DNA of 13,946 nt from Clostridia bacterium (GCA_024699005.1 JAILQN010000155.1:1-13946); one strand, 5' to 3'. Positions 1-6,948 are shown, counted from the stretch's first letter. The notes: a model not told the origin generated them from the letters alone. Program-made: numbers and translations.

Positions 1-279
1 GAATTTCAGGAACAGAACCACAGCTATCGTGGCGACAGTCAGTTTATCCGCTATCGGGTCAAGGATCTTGCCGAGGTTTGAGACCTGATTGAAGCGTCTG
101 GCGATCTTGCCGTCGAACATATCGGACAGCCCGGAGACCGCGAGCACGACCACCGCCCAGACGATATGGTCGTTATAGAACAGCACTGCGAAAACAGGTA
201 TCAGCAGTATCCTGATAAAAGACAGAAGATTCGGTACGGTTTTCCAGTTTTCGAAGAGATACGCAAGCTTTTCTTTCAT
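1..279 (-). CDS. pgsA: CDP-alcohol phosphatidyltransferase, likely phosphatidylglycerophosphate synthase (3'-truncated by window edge)
   Basis: The first 93 residues of an integral membrane enzyme are present; the gene runs off the left edge. They contain the full CDP-alcohol phosphotransferase signature D-x2-D-G-x2-A-R-x8-G-x3-D-x3-D: D53, D56, G57, A60, R61, G70, D74 and D78. These residues bind the metal ions and the CDP-lipid. A hydrophobic segment (about residues 18-36) precedes the motif and another follows it. The family joins CDP-diacylglycerol to an alcohol. The N-terminal pattern (NxPNLLSFIRI, then the motif near residue 55) fits PgsA, which makes phosphatidylglycerophosphate for phosphatidylglycerol and cardiolipin. 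Cardiolipin synthase or another family member cannot be excluded from this fragment. The ATG start has a good AAAGGAG site 9 bases upstream. It is the last visible gene of the long minus-strand series, 65 bp after the CvpA gene. Confidence 0.88.
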   Translation of the reverse strand, partial: MKEKLAYLFENWKTVPNLLSFIRILLIPVFAVLFYNDHIVWAVVVLAVSGLSDMFDGKIARRFNQVSNLGKILDPIADKLTVATIAVVLFLKF

Positions 280-288
280 GATGATTCA

Positions 289-295
289 CTCCTTT
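289..295 (-). promoter_or_regulatory. Ribosome binding site of pgsA
   Basis: AAAGGAG on the minus strand, 9 bases before the ATG at 279. It fixes the start of the truncated pgsA gene, which is too short in this window to be delimited by its stop codon. Confidence 0.75.
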
Positions 296-322
296 TCAGG
301 TGAAAGGTGACAGAGGACAGAT
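295..322. repeat. Degenerate heptanucleotide tandem repeat, four units
   Basis: Reading the plus strand in steps of seven gives TTCAGGT, GAAAGGT, GACAGAG, GACAGAT. Neighbouring units match at 4 to 6 of 7 positions, so the repeat is decayed but the period is clear. It lies in the 65-bp gap between the CvpA gene and pgsA and touches the pgsA ribosome binding site. A second heptad repeat with a different unit lies at 2746-2766. No function is known to me. Confidence 0.45.
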
Positions 323-344
323 AATGTTTACTATTGCCTGATCC

Positions 345-1037
345 CTATATTCCGATAACGGCTTTTGCCGCCATACATATATAAGAATATGCAGTGTATT
401 CCGCCATTCCGGATGAAACATAGGACAACAGGATCGCCGCAGCTCCGAATATAAAAGCGCTGATAAATCCCTTCAGTCCTCCGATCACTATTCCGAGTAC
501 TGTGTCCGAAGTGCGAACGACGGTCCCTTTCCTTACTGAATTAATAATGATCCTTGCCACTATACGCAAAACAGTCCCTACAAGCAGCGAAATAACGGCA
601 AACAAAGCTATACGAAGAAGCAGTTCGGCAACAGGACGGATCATATTTGTCTCTATCTCTGCGGCGGTCATAACATTGTTTTCTATGGTGTTCGTGATAC
701 TCTCGGCAGAGACTATCCCCGATTCAAGGGCATACTCACCGATACCGCCGGGCAGAGACTTCAGAATTCTGCTGATGATATCAGAAACCGAGTTTCCGGC
801 GTCTGCAAAAACGGAGTTTACAAGCGCAAGCGCCTTGGACTGATAAAATGTTTTATATATATATGCTGCCGCCGGAGTTGAGAGTAGTTTTGCGGCAGTA
901 AAAGCCAGAAGAGAACACACAAATTCCGATAGTGTGCGAAGAAATCCACGTTTTGCGCCGATGAACATCATCAGCAGAAATATTGCGGCGGCAATGATAT
1001 CGATCACGTGTTCTTTCAAAAACAGAGTCATATCCAC
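345..1037 (-). CDS. CvpA-family membrane protein
   Basis: A 230-residue integral membrane protein. Hydrophobic segments lie at about residues 12-28, 36-58, 136-162 and 179-206. Two features fit the CvpA (colicin V production) family: the motif GAKRGFLRTLSEF right after the first membrane segment (27-39), and a second glycine-rich stretch with Asp-Thr-Val-Leu-Gly and Gly-Leu-Lys-Gly (178-190) opening the last one. Proteins of this family are widespread in bacteria; their biochemical role is unresolved, though links to envelope integrity have been reported. The loop between the second and third membrane segments (about 65-130) is less conserved. I chose the GTG start at 1037 over the ATG at 1031 because AGAGGAGG lies 8 bases before the GTG. 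The gene sits between a DUF5711-like membrane protein and pgsA, so all three products are membrane-located. Confidence 0.8.
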   Translation of the reverse strand: MDMTLFLKEHVIDIIAAAIFLLMMFIGAKRGFLRTLSEFVCSLLAFTAAKLLSTPAAAYIYKTFYQSKALALVNSVFADAGNSVSDIISRILKSLPGGIGEYALESGIVSAESITNTIENNVMTAAEIETNMIRPVAELLLRIALFAVISLLVGTVLRIVARIIINSVRKGTVVRTSDTVLGIVIGGLKGFISAFIFGAAAILLSYVSSGMAEYTAYSYICMAAKAVIGI

Positions 1038-1045
1038 TTTATCAG

Positions 1046-1053
1046 CCTCCTCT
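1046..1053 (-). promoter_or_regulatory. Ribosome binding site supporting a GTG start for the CvpA-family gene
   Basis: AGAGGAGG on the minus strand, 8 bases before GTG at 1037 but 14 before the in-frame ATG at 1031. The spacing favours the GTG. Confidence 0.7.
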
Positions 1054-1089
1054 GCGGTGACATTTTATATAAAAGCAAAAACTGATCTC

Positions 1090-2730
1090 TCAGCCTTCTC
1101 CCGGCCTGCTGAAAGCGGGGACTTTTTTCATTTCTCCCCCGGACTGCAGGTAAATAAAACTGCCTTTGAATACGATATGTTCACACGCGGCATTCAGTTT
1201 TGTCTCACCGACAAACAGACCGTCGGCAGTATAGGTCAGCACTCTGTCGGTAATCATGACTGCGGCTCCATTTTTGGAGGAATCCAATCCGATAGCCCTT
1301 CCTTCGACCTTGACTGTCGATTTAAGCCCGCCGTTCTTATCGAATATCATCAATATACCGGAATCCCTGAGACCGAATGAGGACAGCAGTATGACCGGCG
1401 GAGTTGCGTAAGACAGCGATGTGAACTCTATTTCAAGATCGTCGTCATAATCAACGACCTTTTCAAGCTCGCCGTCAATTGTCCGGTAAGCTGCGGAATC
1501 CGTCACGATAAAGAAGCTGCCGTCCCGCAGGATCGTAGCGCCGGCGATCGCTTCGCCGGGGAACTGAAGAACAGGATATGAGGATACGTCGCTGTTTTTT
1601 GTATCCACCAGATAAAACTCCGAGTTTACGATCGCATCGTCGGCGCGTACAAGACTGACGCCGATGTACCTGCATGCCTCATCGCAGGTAACGTCTGTAA
1701 CATAACCGTCGGAGAACCAGTATGTCAGATTAACGTCCTTTGCCTTGGTCGTACCTTCCACCACCTGCGCCTGTCCGGAGTTTGCATAAGCCGAGGGATC
1801 AAAGACCATAACGGAGCACTTGTATTCTTCGTCACGCATTGCGATGCAGAACCTTCCGTTGGCGCCGGTGTCCGCGTCAAGAATACTTTTGGGTGCGGAA
1901 AACGAGTGAACGACCTTGCTCCCCCTGATAAGGCTGACGGACGTACCGCTGCGGTCAAACAGCAGAATGCATTTCTTTTTCAATGCTATGGATGGTTCGT
2001 CGCAGCTAATGGCCTGCAAAACATTCTCTTTTGCGGATGAGCTGAAGCTTACAAGCGCACTATCGGTAAGCAGAAGGATGTCGTTTTTATAAACGCCTGT
2101 ATCCCTGACAGAAGCGCCCGTGATATGTGCTGAAAACGAAGCTGTACTGCGGCGTTTAATAAAGGCCTCCACACGTCCTATTTGCGGAGCAAGAGTGCCT
2201 TTCACAGCGAAAATAACAAGCAGCGCAATCAGGAACATGGCCAGAAACACCGCGCCGGCAATGATATAGTATCTGACGGGCATCCTGCTGGCCGCAGGAC
2301 TGTTCCTTTGAAGTTCCTCACCGTGAAGAAGCCCTTCCTCCAGATCGAATTCCCCGGGTTCAAGGTCGTCGGCTGCAGGAGGTTCCGGCTCTTCTTCTGC
2401 CGGCTCCGGGTCCGGATCGTCGTCTTCTGATTCCGCAGCTTTATCTTCGGCCACGGATTCTTCCAATGCAGATTTCCCGTCATTTCCGCCGTCGGCGTCC
2501 GCATCGCCTTCGGAGTCCTCTTCCGGAATACCGGAGACATCTTTCGTCTCTTCCTCGGGTTCATCCGGTTTTTTGTTTTCGGACCCGGTCTCCGGTTCCC
2601 GGGAATCTTCAGGCTCCCGTGGTATTTCTTCTGCCGTGGCGGCAGATCCGAACGGCTCCGCCGTTTGTTCTTCCGCTGCGGCAAGTATATCTTCGTTTTC
2701 TGTCATTTCATTCTTTTTGTTCTCGTCCAT
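1090..2730 (-). CDS. DUF5711-like single-pass membrane protein with acidic cytoplasmic tail and extracellular beta-rich domain
   Basis: A 546-residue protein in three parts. Residues 1-150 are low-complexity, very rich in Glu, Asp, Pro and Ala, and probably disordered. A single membrane helix follows at about 153-176 (YYIIAGAVFLAMFLIALLVI), with Arg153 on its inner side. Residues 180-546 hold repeated beta-strand blocks of about 40-50 residues (for example ILLLTDSALVSF, CILLFDRSGTSVSLI, FFIVTDSAAYRTI, AAVMITDRVLTY), the look of a beta-propeller. There is no cleavable signal peptide; I infer N-terminus in, C-terminus out. The layout resembles the clostridial DUF5711 family, whose function is unknown. 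The start is firm because a TGA lies in frame just upstream, but the only Shine-Dalgarno-like string (AAAGG) is 1 base from the ATG, so initiation may be weak or coupled to truA. It is followed by the CvpA gene after 52 bp. Confidence 0.72.
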   Translation of the reverse strand: MDENKKNEMTENEDILAAAEEQTAEPFGSAATAEEIPREPEDSREPETGSENKKPDEPEEETKDVSGIPEEDSEGDADADGGNDGKSALEESVAEDKAAESEDDDPDPEPAEEEPEPPAADDLEPGEFDLEEGLLHGEELQRNSPAASRMPVRYYIIAGAVFLAMFLIALLVIFAVKGTLAPQIGRVEAFIKRRSTASFSAHITGASVRDTGVYKNDILLLTDSALVSFSSSAKENVLQAISCDEPSIALKKKCILLFDRSGTSVSLIRGSKVVHSFSAPKSILDADTGANGRFCIAMRDEEYKCSVMVFDPSAYANSGQAQVVEGTTKAKDVNLTYWFSDGYVTDVTCDEACRYIGVSLVRADDAIVNSEFYLVDTKNSDVSSYPVLQFPGEAIAGATILRDGSFFIVTDSAAYRTIDGELEKVVDYDDDLEIEFTSLSYATPPVILLSSFGLRDSGILMIFDKNGGLKSTVKVEGRAIGLDSSKNGAAVMITDRVLTYTADGLFVGETKLNAACEHIVFKGSFIYLQSGGEMKKVPAFSRPGEG

Positions 2731-2745
2731 ACCTTTAATTCATCA

Positions 2746-2766
2746 CACACTGGACATTGCACATTG
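2746..2766. repeat. Heptanucleotide tandem repeat, three units
   Basis: On the minus strand the units are CAATGTG, CAATGTC and CAGTGTG, each differing from the first at one position. The array begins at the base after the truA stop codon and ends 15 bases before the start of the DUF5711-like gene, so it fills most of the 36-bp gap. The seven-base period matches the array at 295-322, though the unit sequence differs. Confidence 0.6.
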
Positions 2767-3501
2767 TTAATAATACACGCAGTCAAGATACAGTCCTTCC
2801 GCCGGAGCCGTGAACCCCGCCTGAGATCTGTCAAGGGAATCGACGATTCCGTGAACCTCGGAGGGGGCGATCCTGCCCTCGCCGACATATATAAGCGTCC
2901 CCGCCATAATCCGAACCATATTATAAAGAAATCCGTCCGCGGAAACGGTGAAGGAAATCAGCCCGCCGTCTTTTTCCACACCGGCGGAAAGCACGGTCCT
3001 TACAGTACTCTGCACATCCGATCCTGCAGAGCAGAATGCTGCAAAATCATGCGTGCCGACAAACGCCGCAGCCGCTTCATTCATTTTGTCCGCGTCAAGG
3101 GGACGCTCTCTGCGGCAAACCAAAGCCGGCATAAAGGGCTGAGGGTAACATTCGTTCCAGATAAGATATTCATACCGTTTGGAGATGCAGGAATACCGGG
3201 AATGAAAATCCTCCGGCATTTCGACGCAACCTTTGACGGCTATATCTTCGGGTGTATTCGCATCTACAGCTCTCGCGACGGTTCCTCCGTCCATTGCGGT
3301 ATCAGCGTGAAAATTGCAGAAAAACTGCCTCGCGTGGACTCCCGAATCAGTTCTTGAACAACCGTAGACCGTAATATGAGTGCCGAAGATGGTCTCCAAT
3401 GCGCCTTCGATATGTTCCTGCACGGTGTCAGCGTTCGCCTGCCTCTGCCAGCCGTGGTAAGCTGAGCCGTTGAACATGAGCTCGAGTCTTAAATTGCGCA
3501 T
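2767..3501 (-). CDS. truA: tRNA pseudouridine(38-40) synthase TruA
   Basis: A 244-residue protein, full length for TruA. It converts uridines 38-40 of the tRNA anticodon arm to pseudouridine. The catalytic aspartate is D52 in the hallmark GCSRTDSGVHARQ (47-59). Other family blocks are present: HGWQRQ near 16-21, SKRYEY at 107-112 (Y109 or Y111 near the active site), FLYNMVRIMAGTL at 191-203, and TAPAEGLYL at 231-239 at the C-terminus. The ATG overlaps the ecfT stop by one base (TGATG), which suggests translational coupling. In Firmicutes truA commonly follows ecfA1-ecfA2-ecfT, so the position supports both assignments. The usual next genes there, rplM and rpsI, are absent; the DUF5711-like gene follows instead. 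Confidence 0.97.
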   Translation of the reverse strand: MRNLRLELMFNGSAYHGWQRQANADTVQEHIEGALETIFGTHITVYGCSRTDSGVHARQFFCNFHADTAMDGGTVARAVDANTPEDIAVKGCVEMPEDFHSRYSCISKRYEYLIWNECYPQPFMPALVCRRERPLDADKMNEAAAAFVGTHDFAAFCSAGSDVQSTVRTVLSAGVEKDGGLISFTVSADGFLYNMVRIMAGTLIYVGEGRIAPSEVHGIVDSLDRSQAGFTAPAEGLYLDCVYY

Positions 3502-4316
3502 CAGATTACCGCCTTGAAAAAGATATTGAGTACTATGATCCCGGCAAGCATAGCCGCCATTACCGCGTAACTGATATAATCCCTAACGCCTAGCTTCATG
3601 ACACGCATACGCGTGCGGTTGTTGTCGCCCGTATAGCAGCGGCACTCCATTGCGAAGGCCAGCTCGTAAGCTCTTCTGAAAGAGTTTACGAACAGCGGCA
3701 CAAATATCGGCACGAGAGCCTTTGAACGCTTTATGATACCGCCCGTATCCAGGTCCGCGCCTCTCGCCTTCTGGGCGTTCATGATCTTGCCTATCTCTTC
3801 AATAAGGGTTGGAATGAAGCGAAGCGCTATCGTCATCATCATGGCCAGTGTTCCCACCGGAACGTGTATAAGTTTCAGAGGCGAAAAGACCCTCTCCATA
3901 CCGTCCGTAAGCATCGTGGGCGACGTAGTGTAGGTAAGGAGCGAAGAGGTCAGTATCAACGCAAATATCCTGACTGCCATAAATATTGCGGTAAATACCC
4001 CGCCGTCAGTTATTTTAATCTTCCACCACTCAAAAAGCACTTTACCGTCATTATTGTAAAACAGCTGCAATATACAGGTAAATGCAATTATTATAAAAAC
4101 CGTCCTGAGTCCCTTCATTATCACCTTGAAGGAAATCTTCGACACGAGCACGCAGATGACGGCAAACGCAAGCACGAGAGCAAGGTTGTAAAAATTCTTG
4201 CAGAGGAATATTTCCACGATTGCGATGATTGTCAGGATAAGCTTGCTTCTGGGGTCAAGTTTGTGGATGAAGGAATCGCCCGGGAAAAACTGACCTATGG
4301 TAATGTCTCTTATCAT
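3501..4316 (-). CDS. ecfT: ECF transporter transmembrane component EcfT
   Basis: A 271-residue membrane protein, the scaffold that couples the two ECF ATPases to a substrate-binding S component. Predicted membrane segments are at about 27-58, 70-88, 107-130, 153-172 and 247-268. The long cytoplasmic coupling region (about 172-240) contains AQKARGADLDTGG at 181-193, the Ala-Arg-Gly motif that contacts the ATPases. The second coupling motif reads AMECRCYTG (222-230), where many relatives have Ala-Arg-Gly or Ala-Arg-Cys; this looks like normal variation. The N-terminal GQFFPGDSFIHKLDPRSKL (8-26) is also typical. The start overlaps the ecfA2 stop by 4 bases (ATGA). A strong ribosome binding site (4327-4333) lies inside ecfA2. 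Confidence 0.95.
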   Translation of the reverse strand: MIRDITIGQFFPGDSFIHKLDPRSKLILTIIAIVEIFLCKNFYNLALVLAFAVICVLVSKISFKVIMKGLRTVFIIIAFTCILQLFYNNDGKVLFEWWKIKITDGGVFTAIFMAVRIFALILTSSLLTYTTSPTMLTDGMERVFSPLKLIHVPVGTLAMMMTIALRFIPTLIEEIGKIMNAQKARGADLDTGGIIKRSKALVPIFVPLFVNSFRRAYELAFAMECRCYTGDNNRTRMRVMKLGVRDYISYAVMAAMLAGIIVLNIFFKAVI

Positions 4317-5194
4317 TTCCCGGCCGCCTCCTTATATACGCGCACAAGCTCCTCTGTCGCGCGATCAAGGGTAAAGATATCTGTGCTGACGTCATAACCG
4401 AGCTCCTTCAGTCTGCGGAAAACATCGGTGATAAGCGGCACGTTCAGCCCGATACGGCGCAGGGTTTCCGCCTGTGAGAAGACGTTTTCGATTCTGTCGT
4501 ACATGGCGACTTCGCCGTTTGACAGCACCAGAACCTTTTCCGCGCACAGAGCGACGTCTTCCATGCTGTGAGAAACAATGATGACCGTGCTGCCCGTACG
4601 TTTTCTGTAAGTCTTTATGAGTTCCAGCATGTTCCGCCTTCCCACCGGATCAAGACCAGCCGCAGGTTCGTCGAGCACGAGTATCTCCGGCTCCATCGCC
4701 ATTACGCCGGCTATGGCCGCCCTGCGTTTTTCTCCCCCTGACAGATCAAAAGGAGATTTTTTCAGCATAGCGGAAGTAAGGCCCACAAATTCGGCAGCGC
4801 GTTTGACCCTTGCGTCGATCTCTTCCTTTCCGAGTCCCATATTTCCGGGACCGAAGGCAATATCGTCATATACTGTGGATTCAAACAGCTGGTACTCCGG
4901 GTACTGGAAACAAAGCCCGACCTTGAACCTCGCGTCACGCCTGGTGATCTTATCTGCGTTTATATCCTTTCCGTCCAACAGAACCTGACCGCTTGCAGGC
5001 TCAAGAAGCGCGTTGAAATGCTGGATAAGCGTGGACTTACCGGAGCCGGTATGCCCGATAACGGCCAGGAAATCACCTTTGCTGACGCTGAAAGAAATGT
5101 TACTCAGCGCCACTTTCTCAAACGGAGTACCGACGGAATATTTATAAGTCAGATTTTTGATTTCAAGTACGGTTTCTGTTATTTCTTCACTCAT
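4313..5194 (-). CDS. ecfA2: ECF transporter ATPase EcfA2
   Basis: A 293-residue ABC ATPase, one of two unequal nucleotide-binding subunits of the energy-coupling factor module. Visible motifs are Walker A GHTGSGKST (47-55), Q-loop Gln97 in FQYPEYQLFE, signature LSGGEKRRAA (151-160), Walker B ILVLDE (171-176) with its glutamate, D-loop GLD (180-182), and switch His209 in VSHSMED. The order ecfA1-ecfA2-ecfT and the FQYPEYQ Q-loop identify the A2 subunit. The C-terminal 60 residues fit the ECF-specific helical dimerisation extension. The start overlaps the ecfA1 stop by 4 bases (ATGA), with only a weak Shine-Dalgarno match, so translation is probably coupled. It should act at the inner face of the membrane with EcfA1, EcfT and exchangeable S components. 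Confidence 0.95.
   Translation of the reverse strand: MSEEITETVLEIKNLTYKYSVGTPFEKVALSNISFSVSKGDFLAVIGHTGSGKSTLIQHFNALLEPASGQVLLDGKDINADKITRRDARFKVGLCFQYPEYQLFESTVYDDIAFGPGNMGLGKEEIDARVKRAAEFVGLTSAMLKKSPFDLSGGEKRRAAIAGVMAMEPEILVLDEPAAGLDPVGRRNMLELIKTYRKRTGSTVIIVSHSMEDVALCAEKVLVLSNGEVAMYDRIENVFSQAETLRRIGLNVPLITDVFRRLKELGYDVSTDIFTLDRATEELVRVYKEAAGK
4327..4333 (-). promoter_or_regulatory. Ribosome binding site of ecfT, inside ecfA2
   Basis: AAGGAGG on the minus strand, 10 bases before the ecfT ATG at 4316. It lies within the last codons of ecfA2 and allows independent initiation on ecfT in addition to coupling through the ATGA overlap. Confidence 0.7.
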
Positions 5195-6045
5195 TTATAC
5201 TTATCCATAACAGCGGCGAACTGTGCAATAAATTCATCCGCGGACAAAATACCGACGGGCATTGGCACACCCTGTTTTCTGATGCTCCCGGCAAGTCTTT
5301 CGCTCTCGGGCAGCTCCAGCCCGGCTTCCTCGATCTCGCGGGCGTGTGAAAACACCTCCCGCGGAGTCCCGTCAAGCGCTATACGGCCGGAATTCATCAC
5401 AATCACTCTGTCACCAAGGACTGCCTCGTCCATATAGTGGGTGATCAGCACCACAGTCTTGCCCATCCCGTGCAGCTTTCCGAGCGCCGAGAGGACCTCC
5501 TCCCTGCCGCGGGGATCAAGCATGGCGGTGGGCTCGTCCAGCACGATACATTCGGGCCGCATGGCCATTATCCCCGCTATCGCGATGCGCTGTTTCTGCC
5601 CGCCGGACAGTTTGTGCGGCTCGTGCAGCCGGTATTCATACATTCCGACTGCCTTAAGAGCGTCGTCCACCCGTTCGCGGATCTCAGCAGGCGGGATCGC
5701 AAGATTTTCAGGCCCGAAGGCGACGTCCTCTTCCACGATAGATGCGACTATCTGATTATCGGGATTCTGGAATACCACTCCCACGGTCTTTCGCACGTCG
5801 AATTCATGACTCTCATCCACGGTATCCATCCCGTTCACAAGCACCTGTCCGCTCTCGGGCACAAGGATGCCGTTAGAGAGTTTTGCGAGTGTGGATTTGC
5901 CCGAACCGTTATGCCCTAATATAACGGTGAACGAGCCCCGGACTATTTCGAGATCAATACCGTCGAGAGCCAACGGCTGTTCGGAGTTGTTTTCGTCGGG
6001 GTCATAACGAAATGAGACGTTTTTAAAAGAGATAATACTGTTCAT
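5191..6045 (-). CDS. ecfA1: ECF transporter ATPase EcfA1
   Basis: An ABC ATPase of 284 residues from the chosen start. Motifs are Walker A GHNGSGKST (44-52), Q-loop Gln93 in FQNPDNQIV, signature LSGGQKQRIA (146-155), Walker B CIVLDE (166-171), D-loop MLD (175-177), and switch His203 in ITHYMDEA. The FQNPDNQ Q-loop and first position in the ecfA1-ecfA2-ecfT set identify the A1 subunit. I prefer the ATG at 6045 because it gives the family-typical opening (MNSIISFKNVSFRYDP). In-frame alternatives are ATG at 6060 and GTG at 6075; none has a convincing ribosome binding site. The gap to the preceding methyltransferase stop is 42 bp and holds a small GC-rich inverted repeat (6063-6076). No S component lies nearby, as expected for a module shared among scattered S components. 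Confidence 0.94.
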   Translation of the reverse strand: MNSIISFKNVSFRYDPDENNSEQPLALDGIDLEIVRGSFTVILGHNGSGKSTLAKLSNGILVPESGQVLVNGMDTVDESHEFDVRKTVGVVFQNPDNQIVASIVEEDVAFGPENLAIPPAEIRERVDDALKAVGMYEYRLHEPHKLSGGQKQRIAIAGIMAMRPECIVLDEPTAMLDPRGREEVLSALGKLHGMGKTVVLITHYMDEAVLGDRVIVMNSGRIALDGTPREVFSHAREIEEAGLELPESERLAGSIRKQGVPMPVGILSADEFIAQFAAVMDKYK

Positions 6046-6087
6046 ATGATCAAATCTCATTGCACGTGCGGGCACGCGCGCTACCGC

Positions 6088-6948
6088 TCAATTAAGCCAG
6101 ACAGCCGTTCCCCCGCAGGGAAGAACAAGCCCCGAATCAGTGACGGGAAGCCCGAGGTCGTAGCTTTTTACACTGCCGCCCAGTGTCGGAACAAGCGCGC
6201 AGGACAGAATATATTCCATCACCGAAGGCGCAAGCCCCGTCGTATAGGAATTGAGCAGAAGCATCCTGGAATCGGAGGTCAGCAGCTCACGGCACCGCAG
6301 AACGAAGTTGTATATCTCATCCTCCAGGTGCCAGACTTCGCCGCCCGGTCCCCTGCCGTAGGACGGCGGATCCATTATGATTATGTCGTATTTGTTGCCG
6401 CGGCGTATCTCGCGCTCCACGAACTTCATGCAATCATCAACCAGCCAGCGGACGGGCCTGCCGGCAACGCCGGTGGATACCGCGTTTTCCTTTGCCCAGG
6501 TCACCATGCCCTTTGCCGCATCCACGTGGGTTACAGCCGCTCCCGCGTTCAGCGCGGAGACGGTCGCGCCGCCGGTATATGCAAAAAGGTTGAGCACTTT
6601 CATTGGGCGGTCTGCGGAGCGTATGACTTTGGCGCACATATCCCAGTTTGCCGCCTGCTCCGGGAAAAGCCCGGTATGCTTGAAGCCCATCGTCTTCACG
6701 TTGAAACGCAGGTCGCCGTATCTGATCTCCCAGCGGTCCGGAATCCTTTTATAGACCTCCCATCTGCCGCCGCCCTCGCGCGAACGGATATAACGCGCGT
6801 CGGCGCGGGTCCACATGGGATTTTTGCGGGGAGTATGCCAGATTATCTGCGGATCGGGGCGGATCAGTATCACTTTTCCCCACCGCTCGAGCTTTTCGCC
6901 GCCGGAGCAGTCGATAAGCTCGTAATCGGTCCATTTATCTGCGATCAT
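6088..6948 (-). CDS. Class I SAM-dependent methyltransferase, RlmI-like (COG1092-type catalytic domain, no PUA domain)
   Basis: A 286-residue Rossmann-fold methyltransferase. Motif I is VLNLFAYTGGATV (118-130), the acidic end of strand 2 is D143 in VDAAKGMV, the motif III region is VDDCMKF (170-176), and the catalytic-site motif is DPPSYGRG (193-200). The VLNLFAYTGG motif with Asp-Pro-Pro-Ser-Phe/Tyr is typical of 23S rRNA methyltransferases such as RlmI and RlmK. Those usually carry an N-terminal PUA RNA-binding domain; here the first 80 residues are a short beta-rich segment with many Trp and Arg residues and look different. Substrate is therefore open: rRNA is likely by family, but tRNA or another target is possible. 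The start overlaps the glmM stop by 4 bases (ATGA). Confidence 0.82.
   Translation of the reverse strand: MIADKWTDYELIDCSGGEKLERWGKVILIRPDPQIIWHTPRKNPMWTRADARYIRSREGGGRWEVYKRIPDRWEIRYGDLRFNVKTMGFKHTGLFPEQAANWDMCAKVIRSADRPMKVLNLFAYTGGATVSALNAGAAVTHVDAAKGMVTWAKENAVSTGVAGRPVRWLVDDCMKFVEREIRRGNKYDIIIMDPPSYGRGPGGEVWHLEDEIYNFVLRCRELLTSDSRMLLLNSYTTGLAPSVMEYILSCALVPTLGGSVKSYDLGLPVTDSGLVLPCGGTAVWLN

Noticed and set aside
2229..2684. Arg/Lys-rich minus-strand frame (151 codons) inside the DUF5711-like gene
   Set aside because: It is the +1 reading of the acidic Glu/Asp/Pro-rich codons, which yields Arg, Lys and Pro mechanically. There is no independent start signal and the primary frame has a clear membrane-protein layout.
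6046..6075. N-terminal extension of EcfA1 from GTG at 6075 or ATG at 6060
   Set aside because: The added residues precede the typical family start and neither codon has a good ribosome binding site. I kept them only as alternatives.
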